Shown here: positions 34,201 through 42,371 of the stretch, piece after piece
Numbering within the stretch: the first letter of the stretch is position 1
Layout: each line of letters opens with the position of its first letter
Origin: Desulfobulbaceae bacterium DB1
GTDB lineage: Bacteria > Desulfobacterota > Desulfobulbia > Desulfobulbales > SURF-16
Reading direction: 5' to 3'
Assembly (NCBI GenBank): GCA_001914235.1
Contig: MQUF01000007.1
Span: 1 to 64,000 of the forward strand
Length of the DNA: 64,000 bases
Translations under genes and position numbers: made by a program
Notes under the pieces: model-generated
What the model was told of the DNA's origin: nothing
What the model saw: the letters and a program-made list of their open reading frames with translations, nothing else
Databases searched by the model: none

Positions 34201-35283
34201 TTATTCTTCTTTCTTGCCTTTGACAAGGCGTTTCCCGATGCCCACCGCCGCGTGGATACCGATGGCCGCACCGGTAACGGCGAGAATTTTCTTGCCGGCA
34301 CTTCCCGCACCAGTGACAATACCGTCGCCGCCGGGAATGGCAACACCGGGCAGCCTCTCGTAAAAGGGCGTCATGGTGTCCCAAAAATCCGGCTCCGTGC
34401 AGCCGACGCAGCCGTGGCCCACCCCCACCGGCCAGACCCCGACATCGTTGAAGCGGGCCACCGGGCAGTTGGCATAGGTCTGTGGCCCCTTGCAGCCCAC
34501 CTTGTACAGGCAATAGCCCTGCAGATGACCGGCATCGCCGAACTGTTCGGCAAAACGGCCCTCGTCAAAATGGGCCCGTCGTTCGCACTGATCATGAATC
34601 TTGCGGCCGTAAGCGAAAAGAGGTCGGCCCAGGCCATCGACAGGGGGCAGACGCTTGAAGGTCAGGTAATGGAGAATGGTTCCCAGCAGACAAACCGGGT
34701 TGGGCGGACAGCCGGAAATATTGATGACCGGCGTGCCGTGAACAAGCGATTGCACGCCCACCGCGCCGGTGGGGTTCGGCTCGGCCGCCTGGATGCCGCC
34801 GTAAGCGGCGCAGCTGCCCACCGCGATGATCGCCGCGGCCTTGGGCGCCACCTCGGCCAGGATATCCATGGCCGTGCGCCCGGCGATCTTGCAGTAGATG
34901 CCGTTGTCCTTGGTGGGGATGCCGCCTTCGACCACGCAGATAAACTTGCCGCTGTGTTTTTCGATGGTTTGTTTCAGCAGCTCTTCTGCCTGGTGCCCTG
35001 CCGCGGCCATCACCGTTTCATGGTAATCAAGGGAGATGAGATCAAGCAACAGGCGGCCGATATCAGGATGGGACGCCCGCAGCAGAGATTCCGTGCAGCC
35101 GGTGCACTCCTGAAAATGGAGCCAGATCACCGGCGGCCGTTGGGGATTGGCCGCCGCCTCCACCAACCGGGGGACCATGACCTCCGATAATCCAAGGGCA
35201 GCAGCGGCGATGGTGCAGCCCTTCAGAAAAAGACGGCGGCTGCACTGGAGCGGCGGGATGTGTTCATCTTCTTTTTTCGACAT
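34201..35283 (-). CDS. [NiFe] hydrogenase small subunit with Tat signal
   Basis: This 360-residue electron-transfer subunit has a Tat signal in CSRRLFLKGCTIAAAALG. The proximal cluster motif is FQECTGCTESLLRASHP with VGSCAAYGG and ISGCPPNPV. The distal and medial clusters use HDQCERRAHFDEGRF, GYCLYKVGCKGP, YANCPVARFND and GHGCVGCTEPDFWD. The position that is Cys in oxygen-tolerant group 1d enzymes (CTCC) is Gly here (CTGC), suggesting an oxygen-sensitive type. A C-terminal hydrophobic helix (ILAVTGAAIGIHAAVGIG) fits membrane attachment next to cytochrome b. Strong AAAGGAGG precedes the start. First gene of the hydrogenase-hyp block. Confidence 0.96.
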   Translation of the reverse strand: MSKKEDEHIPPLQCSRRLFLKGCTIAAAALGLSEVMVPRLVEAAANPQRPPVIWLHFQECTGCTESLLRASHPDIGRLLLDLISLDYHETVMAAAGHQAEELLKQTIEKHSGKFICVVEGGIPTKDNGIYCKIAGRTAMDILAEVAPKAAAIIAVGSCAAYGGIQAAEPNPTGAVGVQSLVHGTPVINISGCPPNPVCLLGTILHYLTFKRLPPVDGLGRPLFAYGRKIHDQCERRAHFDEGRFAEQFGDAGHLQGYCLYKVGCKGPQTYANCPVARFNDVGVWPVGVGHGCVGCTEPDFWDTMTPFYERLPGVAIPGGDGIVTGAGSAGKKILAVTGAAIGIHAAVGIGKRLVKGKKEE

Positions 35284-35393
35284 GAAGACCTCCTTTTCTT
35301 GTCACAAGCACTGACCATATTGTTTCAGGAAAATCAGGACGGCATCATTTCTACGACATGCCGATACAGCGGTGCTCCATTTCTTCCTCATTT

Positions 35394-35423
35394 ATTACAA
35401 TACGAAATCCCAAAAGAAGTCAA
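35394..35423 (-). promoter_or_regulatory. Candidate sigma-70-type promoter for the hydrogenase operon
   Basis: On the minus strand TTGACT (35423-35418) is followed after 18 bases by TGTAAT (35399-35394), close to consensus -35 and -10 boxes. It lies about 110 bases upstream of the small-subunit start. No operator could be assigned. Confidence 0.4.
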
Positions 35424-35505
35424 ACATTTTTTAGGTAGTTCTACGCATAAACAGTAGGAATGAATGGCAGCCGCAAGAATTGAAAAAAAATAAATTATGG
35501 TTCGA

Positions 35506-35612
35506 GAAAAGTGCCTAATGTACTTGAAGTGGCGGTACTTTCTGATCAGATAACACCTTAAACTTTAGGCACTTTAGGCACTTGAAGTATTTGAAGTACT
35601 TGAAGTATTTCA
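35506..35612. repeat. Interspersed AAGTGCCT/AGGCACTT repeat, copy 1
   Basis: The segment opens GAAAAGTGCCTAATGTACTT and closes ACTTTAGGCACTTTAGGCAC then TTGAAGTATTTGAAGTA. The opening AAGTGCCT is the inverted copy of the closing AGGCACTT, so it can fold. The block CTTTCTGATCAGATAACACC and flanks match a second copy at 46191-46292 in the same order. Both are in intergenic space. Confidence 0.7.
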
Positions 35613-35695
35613 GTCACTAAAACCGGCAACAGGCCGGAATCCGAAGTGGTGATACAACTTACTGAAATTACGTTACAACATCAGGAGTTCTGCAG

Positions 35696-36763
35696 TTACG
35701 GTTTACAGGAGATCGTTCCGGCGGAAAGAATTTTTTGAACCGCATCGATCACCGCTTCAGCGGGCAGCTTCTCCATGCAGCTGTGATGACGGCACTCTTT
35801 TTTCAGACAGGGGGAACAAGGGAGATCTAGGCGAACCACCTGATGACGCTCGCCAAAAGGACCGGTGCGCCAGGGCGCGGTGGAACCGAACACGGCCACC
35901 ACCGGGGTATTGACCGCGGCGGCGATATGCATGGGGCCGGTATCGGTGGAGATGACCAGCGGCGCCTTTTTGTAAAGGGCGGCCAGGGTTTTCAGGGAGG
36001 TTTCCCCGGCCAGGTTGATCGCCGGACACCGCATCCGGGTGATGATGTCATCAATCACCATTTTGTCCCCCCTGCCGCCGGTATAGACAACATGCAGACC
36101 GCGGTCCGCCAGCCAGTCGCCGACCTGGGCGAATTTGCCGTTGTCCCACAGTTTGGTCGGCCAGGTGGCCTGGGGGTTGATCGGCACCACCCGGGACGGA
36201 TCATCGATCCCCCCGGCGCGAAGCAACGCGGCGATTTCCTGAAAATGTCCGTCCTGCAAGGGCAGGTCAAACACCACCTCATCGCATGTGACGCCGATGG
36301 CCTCAAGCAGCAGCAACTCGCGCCGGACGGCATGGATGTTCATGTCCACCGGCGGGACTTTTTCGTTTAAAAAGAGATAACTGCATTCGGCATGATCCAT
36401 GCCCCGGCCAAAACCGATCTTGCGCCTGCCCCGGCTCAAACCGACAAAAATGCCGCTTTTCAGCAAGCCTTGAAAATCAATAACCAGATCATAACGCCTG
36501 CTCCGCAGTTCACGAATAAAACCGGTCAGTTCCCGCCAGGCGGAAAGACGGCCGGGGCCATGGAGCAGCGTATCCATCCATTTCCGACGTTTGGAAATCA
36601 GCAGACGATCCAGAGCCGGATGGCCGACGATCAGCCCGCTTGCCGCCTCCTCGATCAACCAGTCGATGCGCGCCGCGGGATAATGGCGACGCAGGGCGTG
36701 AAGGGCCGGGAGTGTGTGGGTGACATCGCCGATGGCGCTTGTCTTGACGATAAGAATATGCAC
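35696..36763 (-). CDS. waaC: Lipopolysaccharide heptosyltransferase I-like glycosyltransferase (GT9)
   Basis: This 355-residue cytoplasmic enzyme adds heptose to the LPS inner core. GT9 motifs: ILIVKTSAIGDVTHTLPALH at the start, VIDFQGLLKSGIFVGLSRGR, INPQATWPTKLWDNGKFAQV, LVISTDTGPMHIAAAVNTPV and VVAVFGSTAPWRTGPFG. The C-terminal CSPCLKKECRHHSCM is common in this family. GTG 36763 is proposed as start because MHILIVK is the usual N-terminus; a TTG nine codons upstream is possible. It is the only LPS-core gene in the window. Confidence 0.85.
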   Translation of the reverse strand: MHILIVKTSAIGDVTHTLPALHALRRHYPAARIDWLIEEAASGLIVGHPALDRLLISKRRKWMDTLLHGPGRLSAWRELTGFIRELRSRRYDLVIDFQGLLKSGIFVGLSRGRRKIGFGRGMDHAECSYLFLNEKVPPVDMNIHAVRRELLLLEAIGVTCDEVVFDLPLQDGHFQEIAALLRAGGIDDPSRVVPINPQATWPTKLWDNGKFAQVGDWLADRGLHVVYTGGRGDKMVIDDIITRMRCPAINLAGETSLKTLAALYKKAPLVISTDTGPMHIAAAVNTPVVAVFGSTAPWRTGPFGERHQVVRLDLPCSPCLKKECRHHSCMEKLPAEAVIDAVQKILSAGTISCKP

Positions 36764-37088
36764 GGGCAACAGTTTTCTGGTGAGTGACAAAAAAGATGGT
36801 TAAGAGTGACCCCTGAGCACAACAACGGCAAGCGGTGCAAGAGGCGGAATTTTTTCAGCCGGCACGGCTGGCGCCTTTATAACAGATCACCGGGCGGGAA
36901 ACAACCGCAAACAGGAGCGACGGCCGGGAAGCGGACAGCGGCGCGGCACCGACCGGACAATGTATTCACTCCCTACATTTGTAAATATCCGGGGTTGACA
37001 GCAACAACTCGGCACGATAGATTCAAAAGAGATGCCGCTTCCCCTGATCGACTCACCACAGGTGACATGAATTTATACGGAGTTCACC
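36764..37088. other. 325-bp intergenic region, no gene seen
   Basis: Divergent gap between the heptosyltransferase gene and the small zinc-ribbon gene. No ORF with coding character, RNA gene or convincing terminator was found. An imperfect GCCGGCACGGCTGGC palindrome occurs around 36858-36872 but has no T-run. Confidence 0.5.
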
Positions 37089-37322
37089 ATGAACATGCAA
37101 AAATGTCCGTACTGCAAGGAAAATATCTACAGCAACGCCATTGTCTGCCGCTACTGCAAGCGGGAACTGCCGGAATACGGGCATCAATATTCAAAATCAA
37201 CAAGTTGGATTCCCACCCTGATCGCTTCCGCCCTGATCGTCACCGGCACAGCCTTTCTCGTCTCGGAATTCCTCAAGGAACGCAAGAGCTGGCTGGAAGA
37301 ACAAGAAAAAACAGACGAATAA
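37089..37322 (+). CDS. Small zinc-ribbon membrane protein
   Basis: This 77-residue protein has a zinc ribbon in the first 30 residues (KCPYCKENIYSNAIVCRYCK) and one transmembrane helix (WIPTLIASALIVTGTAFLVS) followed by a charged tail. The double CxxC pattern matches small YdjM-like or zinc-ribbon regulators, with the ribbon probably cytoplasmic. GGAG lies six bases before the ATG. It is convergent with the methyltransferase gene. Function is unknown. Confidence 0.75.
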   Translation: MNMQKCPYCKENIYSNAIVCRYCKRELPEYGHQYSKSTSWIPTLIASALIVTGTAFLVSEFLKERKSWLEEQEKTDE

Positions 37323-37356
37323 AGCGGCGGTCGAACGCGGCCATATCACGCCGATA

Positions 37357-38010
37357 TCATTTTCTCCCCACCAGCAGGCAAAATCCGGCACTTTCATCAC
37401 CTCCGGGCCGGGAATGTTCCATCTCTTTTAATTCCTCCGGCTTCTGAAAAAGGGAAGAACGCTCCTCCGCCACGCAAAAACCGGCCTCCCGCAGCCGGGA
37501 GGCAATCAAATCCACCCGGTGAAACGACGCATTCCGGTAAAAAGGATGACCCTTTTCCTTCTTGGCCTGCAGGGCCCGACCCCATGCCCCGCCTGCGGGC
37601 ACCATGCCGAGCACCAGATGGCCGCCTGGTTGCAGCACCCGCCGGCATTCAGCCATGACCTTTTGCGGGTCTGCCAGAAAGCAGAGGGTAAAAAGCAGAT
37701 ACACCGTCGCCACCCGGCAATCACCCAAGGGCAGCTCTTCGCCGATGGCTTGCGCCACGCAAATCCCCCGCCGGTTTGACAAGACAAGCGGTGCAAGGGC
37801 CGGATCAATGCCGAAGTCGACATCAAGGGCACGGGCAAAACGTCCCGGCCCCACTCCCACCTCGAATTTCGGCGCTGCAAGAGGAGTTTCCAACTCCCGC
37901 AAGGCGGCCAATTCAATGTTGAAAAGCAAACTGTCCTCAAACCAGGAATCATATTCAGCCGCCATCTCGTGAAAAACAGCCGAATTTTCCCGCCATTTGC
38001 GGCCCGTCAT
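37357..38010 (-). CDS. SAM-dependent class I methyltransferase
   Basis: This 217-residue protein has a Methyltransf_11-type core: KFEVGVGPGRFARALDVDFG (motif I, SAM binding), GEELPLGDCRVATVYLLFTL (motif II/III) and RVLQPGGHLVLGMVPAGG. The AEYDSWFEDS start is typical of small-molecule methyltransferases. ATG 38010 lies next to the end of the M48 protease gene (4-bp gap-overlap), so the two are in one operon with the protease first. The substrate is unknown. Confidence 0.85.
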   Translation of the reverse strand: MTGRKWRENSAVFHEMAAEYDSWFEDSLLFNIELAALRELETPLAAPKFEVGVGPGRFARALDVDFGIDPALAPLVLSNRRGICVAQAIGEELPLGDCRVATVYLLFTLCFLADPQKVMAECRRVLQPGGHLVLGMVPAGGAWGRALQAKKEKGHPFYRNASFHRVDLIASRLREAGFCVAEERSSLFQKPEELKEMEHSRPGGDESAGFCLLVGRK

Positions 38011-38012
38011 GT

Positions 38013-39254
38013 TCAGTCCCCCATCAATTTTTTCACCCGCTGCGGCAGCGGCGGATGGCCGTAATAGAGCGCAACCTGCCAGGGATGCGGATGGAGATTG
38101 GCCAGATTGTCGCGGCCCAGCTTCACCAGGGCGCGGGCCAGGGCATGAGGTTTGCCGAAGAGCTCGACGGCAAAGGCGTCCGCCTCCCATTCATGTTTTC
38201 TGGAAAGATAACCGGACAGCGGCTTCACCGGGAAAGCAACCAGCATGGCACAGAACCCCACCAGCAGAAGATTGGCGTACAGGGTCGGCTCCTTGATGGA
38301 GAAGATGTCGAGCAATACATTATTCTGCATGAACCACCAGACACAAAAAAGCCCGACAAAGGAAACCACCTCCATCAGCACCAGTCGTTTCAAAATATGT
38401 TTTTTCTTCCAATGCCCCGCTTCATGGGCCAGAATGGCCAGAATCTCATCCTCGCTGTTTTTGGCGAGCAACGTATCGAACAGGACAATCCGCTTGGCAT
38501 GCCCGATACCGCTGAAGTACGCATTCCCGTGACCACTCCGCTTTGAGGCGTCCATGGTGAACACCCTGGAAACCGAAAGTCCTGCCCCGGCAAGCAGATC
38601 CTTGATTTTTTCCTCAAGCTTTTTATCATTAATCGGCGTAAACTTATTAAAAAGGGGCTCAATCACATAAGGTGACAGGTAGAGCATGAAGAGCTTGAAC
38701 AGCAGCATGAACGCCCAAAGAAACAGCCACCAGAAACCGGGCAGCCAGACCATGAGGCGAAAAGTGACCCACAGCAGAAAAACGGAAATAACCGTGGTGA
38801 GCAGCAGTTCCTTCACCGTATCGGCCAGCCACAGCCGAAAAGTCCGGCGGTTGAAACCGTATTTTTCCTCGATGACGAATGTTTTATAGAGATCAAAAGG
38901 GATCTGCAAAACAAAGCCCCCATACAAAAGAAAAAGAAAAAAACAGATACCGCTCACCGCATTTGACCAGCCGTGACCGGCCAGCCAGGAATTATACAGG
39001 TCAAGAAGACCGCCGAAGATAAAAAACAGGGTTATCAGCACATCAAGTCCGGAAGAAAGGAAATTCACCCGGTTATGATCAACCGTGTAATCCCGCATGC
39101 GGGACAGCGTCGCATCGTCGACAAAACCGTTGAAACCGGCCGGCACCTTATGACCATAGCGGCGCAGATGCTGCAGGTTGACCAGGGCGACAATGTTTTC
39201 CACCCCTTTAATGAGCAGGTAAACAAGCAGAACAAGCAGAAGCTGTGAATTCAT
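38013..39254 (-). CDS. M48 family membrane metallopeptidase (Ste24/CAAX protease-like)
   Basis: This 413-residue integral membrane protease has about seven hydrophobic helices, the zinc motif ILAILAHEAGHWKKKH (HExxH) and the third ligand region HEWEADAFAVELF. The N-terminal half matches the Ste24 CAAX-protease N domain (FGLLDLYNSWLAG, YGFNRRTFRLWLAD). It starts at ATG 39254; a much longer frame upstream only reads through tandem repeats and the opposite-strand gene. It probably degrades or processes membrane or lipidated peptides. Confidence 0.9.
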   Translation of the reverse strand: MNSQLLLVLLVYLLIKGVENIVALVNLQHLRRYGHKVPAGFNGFVDDATLSRMRDYTVDHNRVNFLSSGLDVLITLFFIFGGLLDLYNSWLAGHGWSNAVSGICFFLFLLYGGFVLQIPFDLYKTFVIEEKYGFNRRTFRLWLADTVKELLLTTVISVFLLWVTFRLMVWLPGFWWLFLWAFMLLFKLFMLYLSPYVIEPLFNKFTPINDKKLEEKIKDLLAGAGLSVSRVFTMDASKRSGHGNAYFSGIGHAKRIVLFDTLLAKNSEDEILAILAHEAGHWKKKHILKRLVLMEVVSFVGLFCVWWFMQNNVLLDIFSIKEPTLYANLLLVGFCAMLVAFPVKPLSGYLSRKHEWEADAFAVELFGKPHALARALVKLGRDNLANLHPHPWQVALYYGHPPLPQRVKKLMGD

Positions 39255-39291
39255 ATCTATCTTGATAATTGAAAATTTTAGTGCATCCGGA

Positions 39292-39375
39292 ACCTTGAAT
39301 CTTGAACCTTGAATCTTGATTCTTGATTCTTGATTCTTGATTCTTGATTCTTGATTCTTGATTCTTGATTCTTGA
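39292..39375 (+). repeat. 7-bp tandem repeat, 8 perfect TTCTTGA copies plus 4 degenerate
   Basis: Units run without gaps: ACCTTGA, ATCTTGA, ACCTTGA, ATCTTGA, then eight TTCTTGA from 39320 to 39375. The array fills most of the 132-bp divergent gap between the M48 protease and the MTHFR gene and ends 11 bases before the MTHFR ATG. Because 7 is not a multiple of 3 and the array is in a promoter/leader area, copy number changes would alter spacing. Confidence 0.9.
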
Positions 39376-39386
39376 AATAAACCAAT

Positions 39387-40967
39387 ATGACCGAAGAAAG
39401 TAAAGACAAAGATGGGGCCCCCCCTTTCTCCCCCTTCCAGCGCTCGCTGCACAGCCCGGAGGAATTCACCATCACCTTTGAGCTGGTACCGAGTCGCGGC
39501 GGACGCAACCGCCGGATCGACCGCACCCTGGGTCTGGCCCGTGATCTCGCCCTTGACGGACGGATCCGGGCGGTGAGCATCACCGACAATGCGGGCGGCA
39601 GTCCCGCCCTTTCCCCGGAGGTGCTCGGCCTGGAAATCAAGGCCATGGGGCTCGATGTCATCAGCCATTTTTCCTGCAAGGACAAAAACCGCAATGAAAT
39701 GGAAAGCCAGCTCTTCGGTTGGGACCGACGCGGCCTGCACAACCTGCTCGTTATCTCCGGCGACTACCCGAAGGAGGGCTACAGCGGCCACCCGAAACCT
39801 GTTTTCGACCTGGACAGCGTTCATGTGGTGGATATGCTCCGTCTCATGAATCAGGGCCGGTTTATCCGCCATGAAAATCAGCCCACCGCCTTTTTCAAGG
39901 GTGTTGCCGTTTCTCCCTTCAAGTTGACCGAGGCGGAACAACTCATGCAGTACGCCAAACTGCGGAGAAAAATAGCCGCAGGCGCCGATTACGTCATTAC
40001 CCAGCTTGGCTTTGACGCCCGCAAATATCATGAAGCACTGCTTTTCATGCAACGGCATGATCTGCGCCTGCCCGTGCTGGGCAGCGTTTTTGTCCCCACC
40101 TTGAAGCTTGCGGAAATCATGTACCAGGGCGGCGTGCCCGGCTGCATTGTTTCCGAAAAGCTGTATCGTGAAATGCAAAAAGAAGCAACAGCGGCCGACA
40201 AAGGGAAAAAAGCCCGCCTGACCAGGGCGGCCAAACTGCTGGCCATCCTCCGCCACATGGATTACAACGGCGCCCATATCGGCGGACCGGGGCTGCGGAT
40301 GGAGGATTTCGATTTCATGCTCACCGAGGCGCGGAAGTACCTGCCGCAGGCAGGGGAACTGGTGGGTGATGTCAATTTCTGGCCGGAGGAAGGATTTTAC
40401 CTCTTCCATAAAGATGAGCATACCGGATTGAACCGCGAGGAAATGAACCAATGCGGCCAGGGGTTTGCAGCCTTCCGCCCCGTTTTCTCCCTGGCCCGGC
40501 TGGTGCACAACGCGGCATTTGACCCGCGGAGCCCGCTCTTCCCATTCTGCCGGACAAGTTGCCTGGCCCTGCATGATTCCTGTTTAAAAAAACCGTTTTT
40601 CGCCCTGGAGCATGTGTCCAAATTTCTCCTTTTCGACTGCCAGAACTGCGGTGACTGCACCCTGGCCGGCCACGGCTACCTCTGCCCCCAATCGGGCTGT
40701 GCCAAATACATGCTGAACGGGCCATGCGGCGGCAGCCGCGACGGCTGGTGCGAAGTGTACCCAGGCAAAAAACGATGTCTCTACGTCAAGGCCTACGAAA
40801 GAAATCCCTCATCCGCTTCCCCGGATGAAGATGCCCAAAGCTTTGAGCCGCCCCGCAATTGGCTGCTCAACGGCAGCTCATCCTGGGCCAATTTCTATCA
40901 GGGCCGTGACAACAGAGGCGAGCAAACGACTCGGGAGCCAAAAAAAACAAATAATAACTTTTCTTAA
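39387..40967 (+). CDS. Methylenetetrahydrofolate reductase with C-terminal zinc-binding MetV-like domain
   Basis: This 526-residue protein has a MetF TIM barrel at about residues 25-330 (ITFELVPSRGGRNRRIDRTL, VSITDNAGGSPALSPEVLGL, NLLVISGDYP, GADYVITQLGFDARKYHE) that reduces methylene-THF to methyl-THF. A C-terminal MTHFR_C-type region follows at about 375-480, rich in cysteines: FDCQNCGDCTLAGHGYLCPQ, SGCAKYMLNGPCGGSRDGWC. In acetogens and related anaerobes a separate MetV protein carries this domain. It has no visible ribosome-binding site. It would feed methyl groups to methionine synthesis or a Wood-Ljungdahl-like route. Confidence 0.88.
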   Translation: MTEESKDKDGAPPFSPFQRSLHSPEEFTITFELVPSRGGRNRRIDRTLGLARDLALDGRIRAVSITDNAGGSPALSPEVLGLEIKAMGLDVISHFSCKDKNRNEMESQLFGWDRRGLHNLLVISGDYPKEGYSGHPKPVFDLDSVHVVDMLRLMNQGRFIRHENQPTAFFKGVAVSPFKLTEAEQLMQYAKLRRKIAAGADYVITQLGFDARKYHEALLFMQRHDLRLPVLGSVFVPTLKLAEIMYQGGVPGCIVSEKLYREMQKEATAADKGKKARLTRAAKLLAILRHMDYNGAHIGGPGLRMEDFDFMLTEARKYLPQAGELVGDVNFWPEEGFYLFHKDEHTGLNREEMNQCGQGFAAFRPVFSLARLVHNAAFDPRSPLFPFCRTSCLALHDSCLKKPFFALEHVSKFLLFDCQNCGDCTLAGHGYLCPQSGCAKYMLNGPCGGSRDGWCEVYPGKKRCLYVKAYERNPSSASPDEDAQSFEPPRNWLLNGSSSWANFYQGRDNRGEQTTREPKKTNNNFS

Positions 40968-40993
40968 TTTCGCGCGATACCGTTACTTCCGGC

Positions 40994-41023
40994 TTGACAT
41001 TTCAACTTATGAAATCCTAAGCT
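40994..41023 (+). promoter_or_regulatory. Candidate promoter now separated from its gene by an IS
   Basis: TTGACA at 40994-40999 and TAAGCT at 41018-41023 are spaced by 18 bases, about 40 bp before the IS insertion site at 41062. Without the IS it would point at the PhnD-like gene 42 bp past the insertion. The -10 match is moderate. Confidence 0.45.
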
Positions 41024-41061
41024 GAAAGGAGAAACGCTGTCTGCATAAAACATAATTCATG

Positions 41062-42357
41062 GAGCCTCTTTCAAAATGACGAGACGCGCCACACAAAAGA
41101 TATTATCGCGTAACATATTGAAATAATTGAACTTCACGGCGTTTTCTGGTATTGTTTTGTAACCAGCAAAACAGAACACAGGAGAACGCCGTGAAGCTCA
41201 CCGACAAAATATCATGGTTGATGGGGTATGTCCAAAGAAGTCTGTTTCCCCATCTGAACAAATGTTTGCAAGCTCCGCTCACCGCGCAGGAGGAACGCCT
41301 GGTGTCTATTCTGGAGATTATCCAGGTTGAGCAACACGTACCAAGGAACATACGTCGATATCAGTATCCCGGGCGCAAGCCTCTTGACCGACAGGCTTGC
41401 GCCCGAGCATTCGTGGCAAAGGCGCTCTACCGATATCCGACGACCAGCGACCTGCGTCGGGCTCTGCAATCAGCAGGGAATCTGCGGCAGATATGCGGAT
41501 TTGCCACTTCCAATGCTATCCCGTCGGAGCCTACCTTGTCGCGGGCCTTTGCCGAATTTGCCGCCGGCAGTCTTGGTGGGCGGGTCCATGATGCACTGGT
41601 GAAGGAATACCTTGGCGAAGAGCTTGTCGGACACATCAGCCGGGACTCCACGGCCATTGCCGGACGTGAGAAAGCGGCGAAGAAGGTGGCCAGGGAGCCG
41701 AAGAAGCCTCGCAAGAGGGGGCGTCCCGCCAAAGGCGAGCAACGGACGCCGGCCATCGAGAAGCGGCTTGACCGTCAGGTCCGCCAGAGTGCCGAGGAAG
41801 CCATTGGTGAGTTGCCGGTTGCCTGTGATCGTGGCACCAAGAAGGACGCCAAGGGGTACAAAATATCATGGAACGGTTTCAAGCTGCATCTGGACATCAA
41901 CGATATCGGCCTGCCAATCAGTGCCCTTGTAACCTCTGCTTCGCTGCATGACAGCCAGGTAGCGATTCCGCTGATCAAGTTGACCAGCGGAAAGGTGACC
42001 TATCTCTACGATTTGATGGATGCAGCCTACGATGCCAAGCGGATCGAGGAGACCAGCCGGAAGTTCGGCCATGTTCCAATCACAGATAAGAATGGCCGCG
42101 GCCAAGAGGTTGTCCCCATGGCACCGCACGAGGCAGAGCGCTATAAAATCCGGTCCAGCGCGGAACGGGCAAACAGCCGATTGAAAGAAGACTTCGGCGC
42201 TAACAATGTCATGGTCAAGGGACACTGCAAGGTGACCCAGCACTTGATGTTCGGGGTCATCACCCTGTTTGCGGATCAGCTCCTACGCCTGATCGGATAG
42301 ATTGTCAAAGATCAAATTGTGGACAGCCTTGTAGGCTGTTCATTTTGAAAGAGGCTC
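41062..42357 (+). mobile_element. IS element, 1296 bp, with 18-bp-class inverted repeats and CATG target duplication
   Basis: Both ends carry GAGCCTCTTTCAAAATGA as inverted repeats (41062-41079 and its complement ending at 42357). CATG flanks both sides (41058-41061 and 42358-42361), a 4-bp target duplication. One DDE transposase gene fills it. The clean repeats and duplication suggest a recent insertion. Confidence 0.92.
41191..42300 (+). CDS. DDE transposase of the IS at 41062-42357 (IS4/IS5-like)
   Basis: This 369-residue transposase starts with GTG (VKLTDKISWLMGYVQR) after AGGAGAACGCC. The core has HISRDSTAIAGREKA (first Asp), YDLMDAAYDAKRIEE (second Asp) and SSAERANSRLKEDFGANNV (Glu), with a basic EPKKPRKRGRPAKGEQ insertion between the first two. 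It also has the DUF772-like N-terminal part. No disruption is visible, so the element could be mobile. It points in the same direction as the gene downstream. Confidence 0.88.
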   Translation: MKLTDKISWLMGYVQRSLFPHLNKCLQAPLTAQEERLVSILEIIQVEQHVPRNIRRYQYPGRKPLDRQACARAFVAKALYRYPTTSDLRRALQSAGNLRQICGFATSNAIPSEPTLSRAFAEFAAGSLGGRVHDALVKEYLGEELVGHISRDSTAIAGREKAAKKVAREPKKPRKRGRPAKGEQRTPAIEKRLDRQVRQSAEEAIGELPVACDRGTKKDAKGYKISWNGFKLHLDINDIGLPISALVTSASLHDSQVAIPLIKLTSGKVTYLYDLMDAAYDAKRIEETSRKFGHVPITDKNGRGQEVVPMAPHEAERYKIRSSAERANSRLKEDFGANNVMVKGHCKVTQHLMFGVITLFADQLLRLIG

Positions 42358-42371
42358 CATGGTAAACGATA

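Larger units (their letters stand above)
35284..35695. other. 412-bp intergenic region upstream of the hydrogenase operon
   Basis: No gene is supported here. The hydrogenase side holds a candidate promoter at 35394-35423. The left-pointing heptosyltransferase ends at 35696, so the rest of the gap lies past its stop and contains the AGGCACTT-type repeat at 35506-35612 and a further stretch (35613-35695) with AAGTATT/AAGTACT repeats. No sigma-54 GG-N10-GC motif was seen. Confidence 0.6.

Noticed and set aside
39292-39375. Possible CRISPR array.
   Set aside because: The units are 7 bp with no spacers; it is a simple tandem repeat.
39255-40574. A minus-strand frame that extends the M48 protease to 853 codons.
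   Set aside because: The added part is antisense to the MTHFR gene and reads through the TTCTTGA repeats as repeated QESRIKN. The MNSQLLL start at 39254 fits Ste24 proteases.
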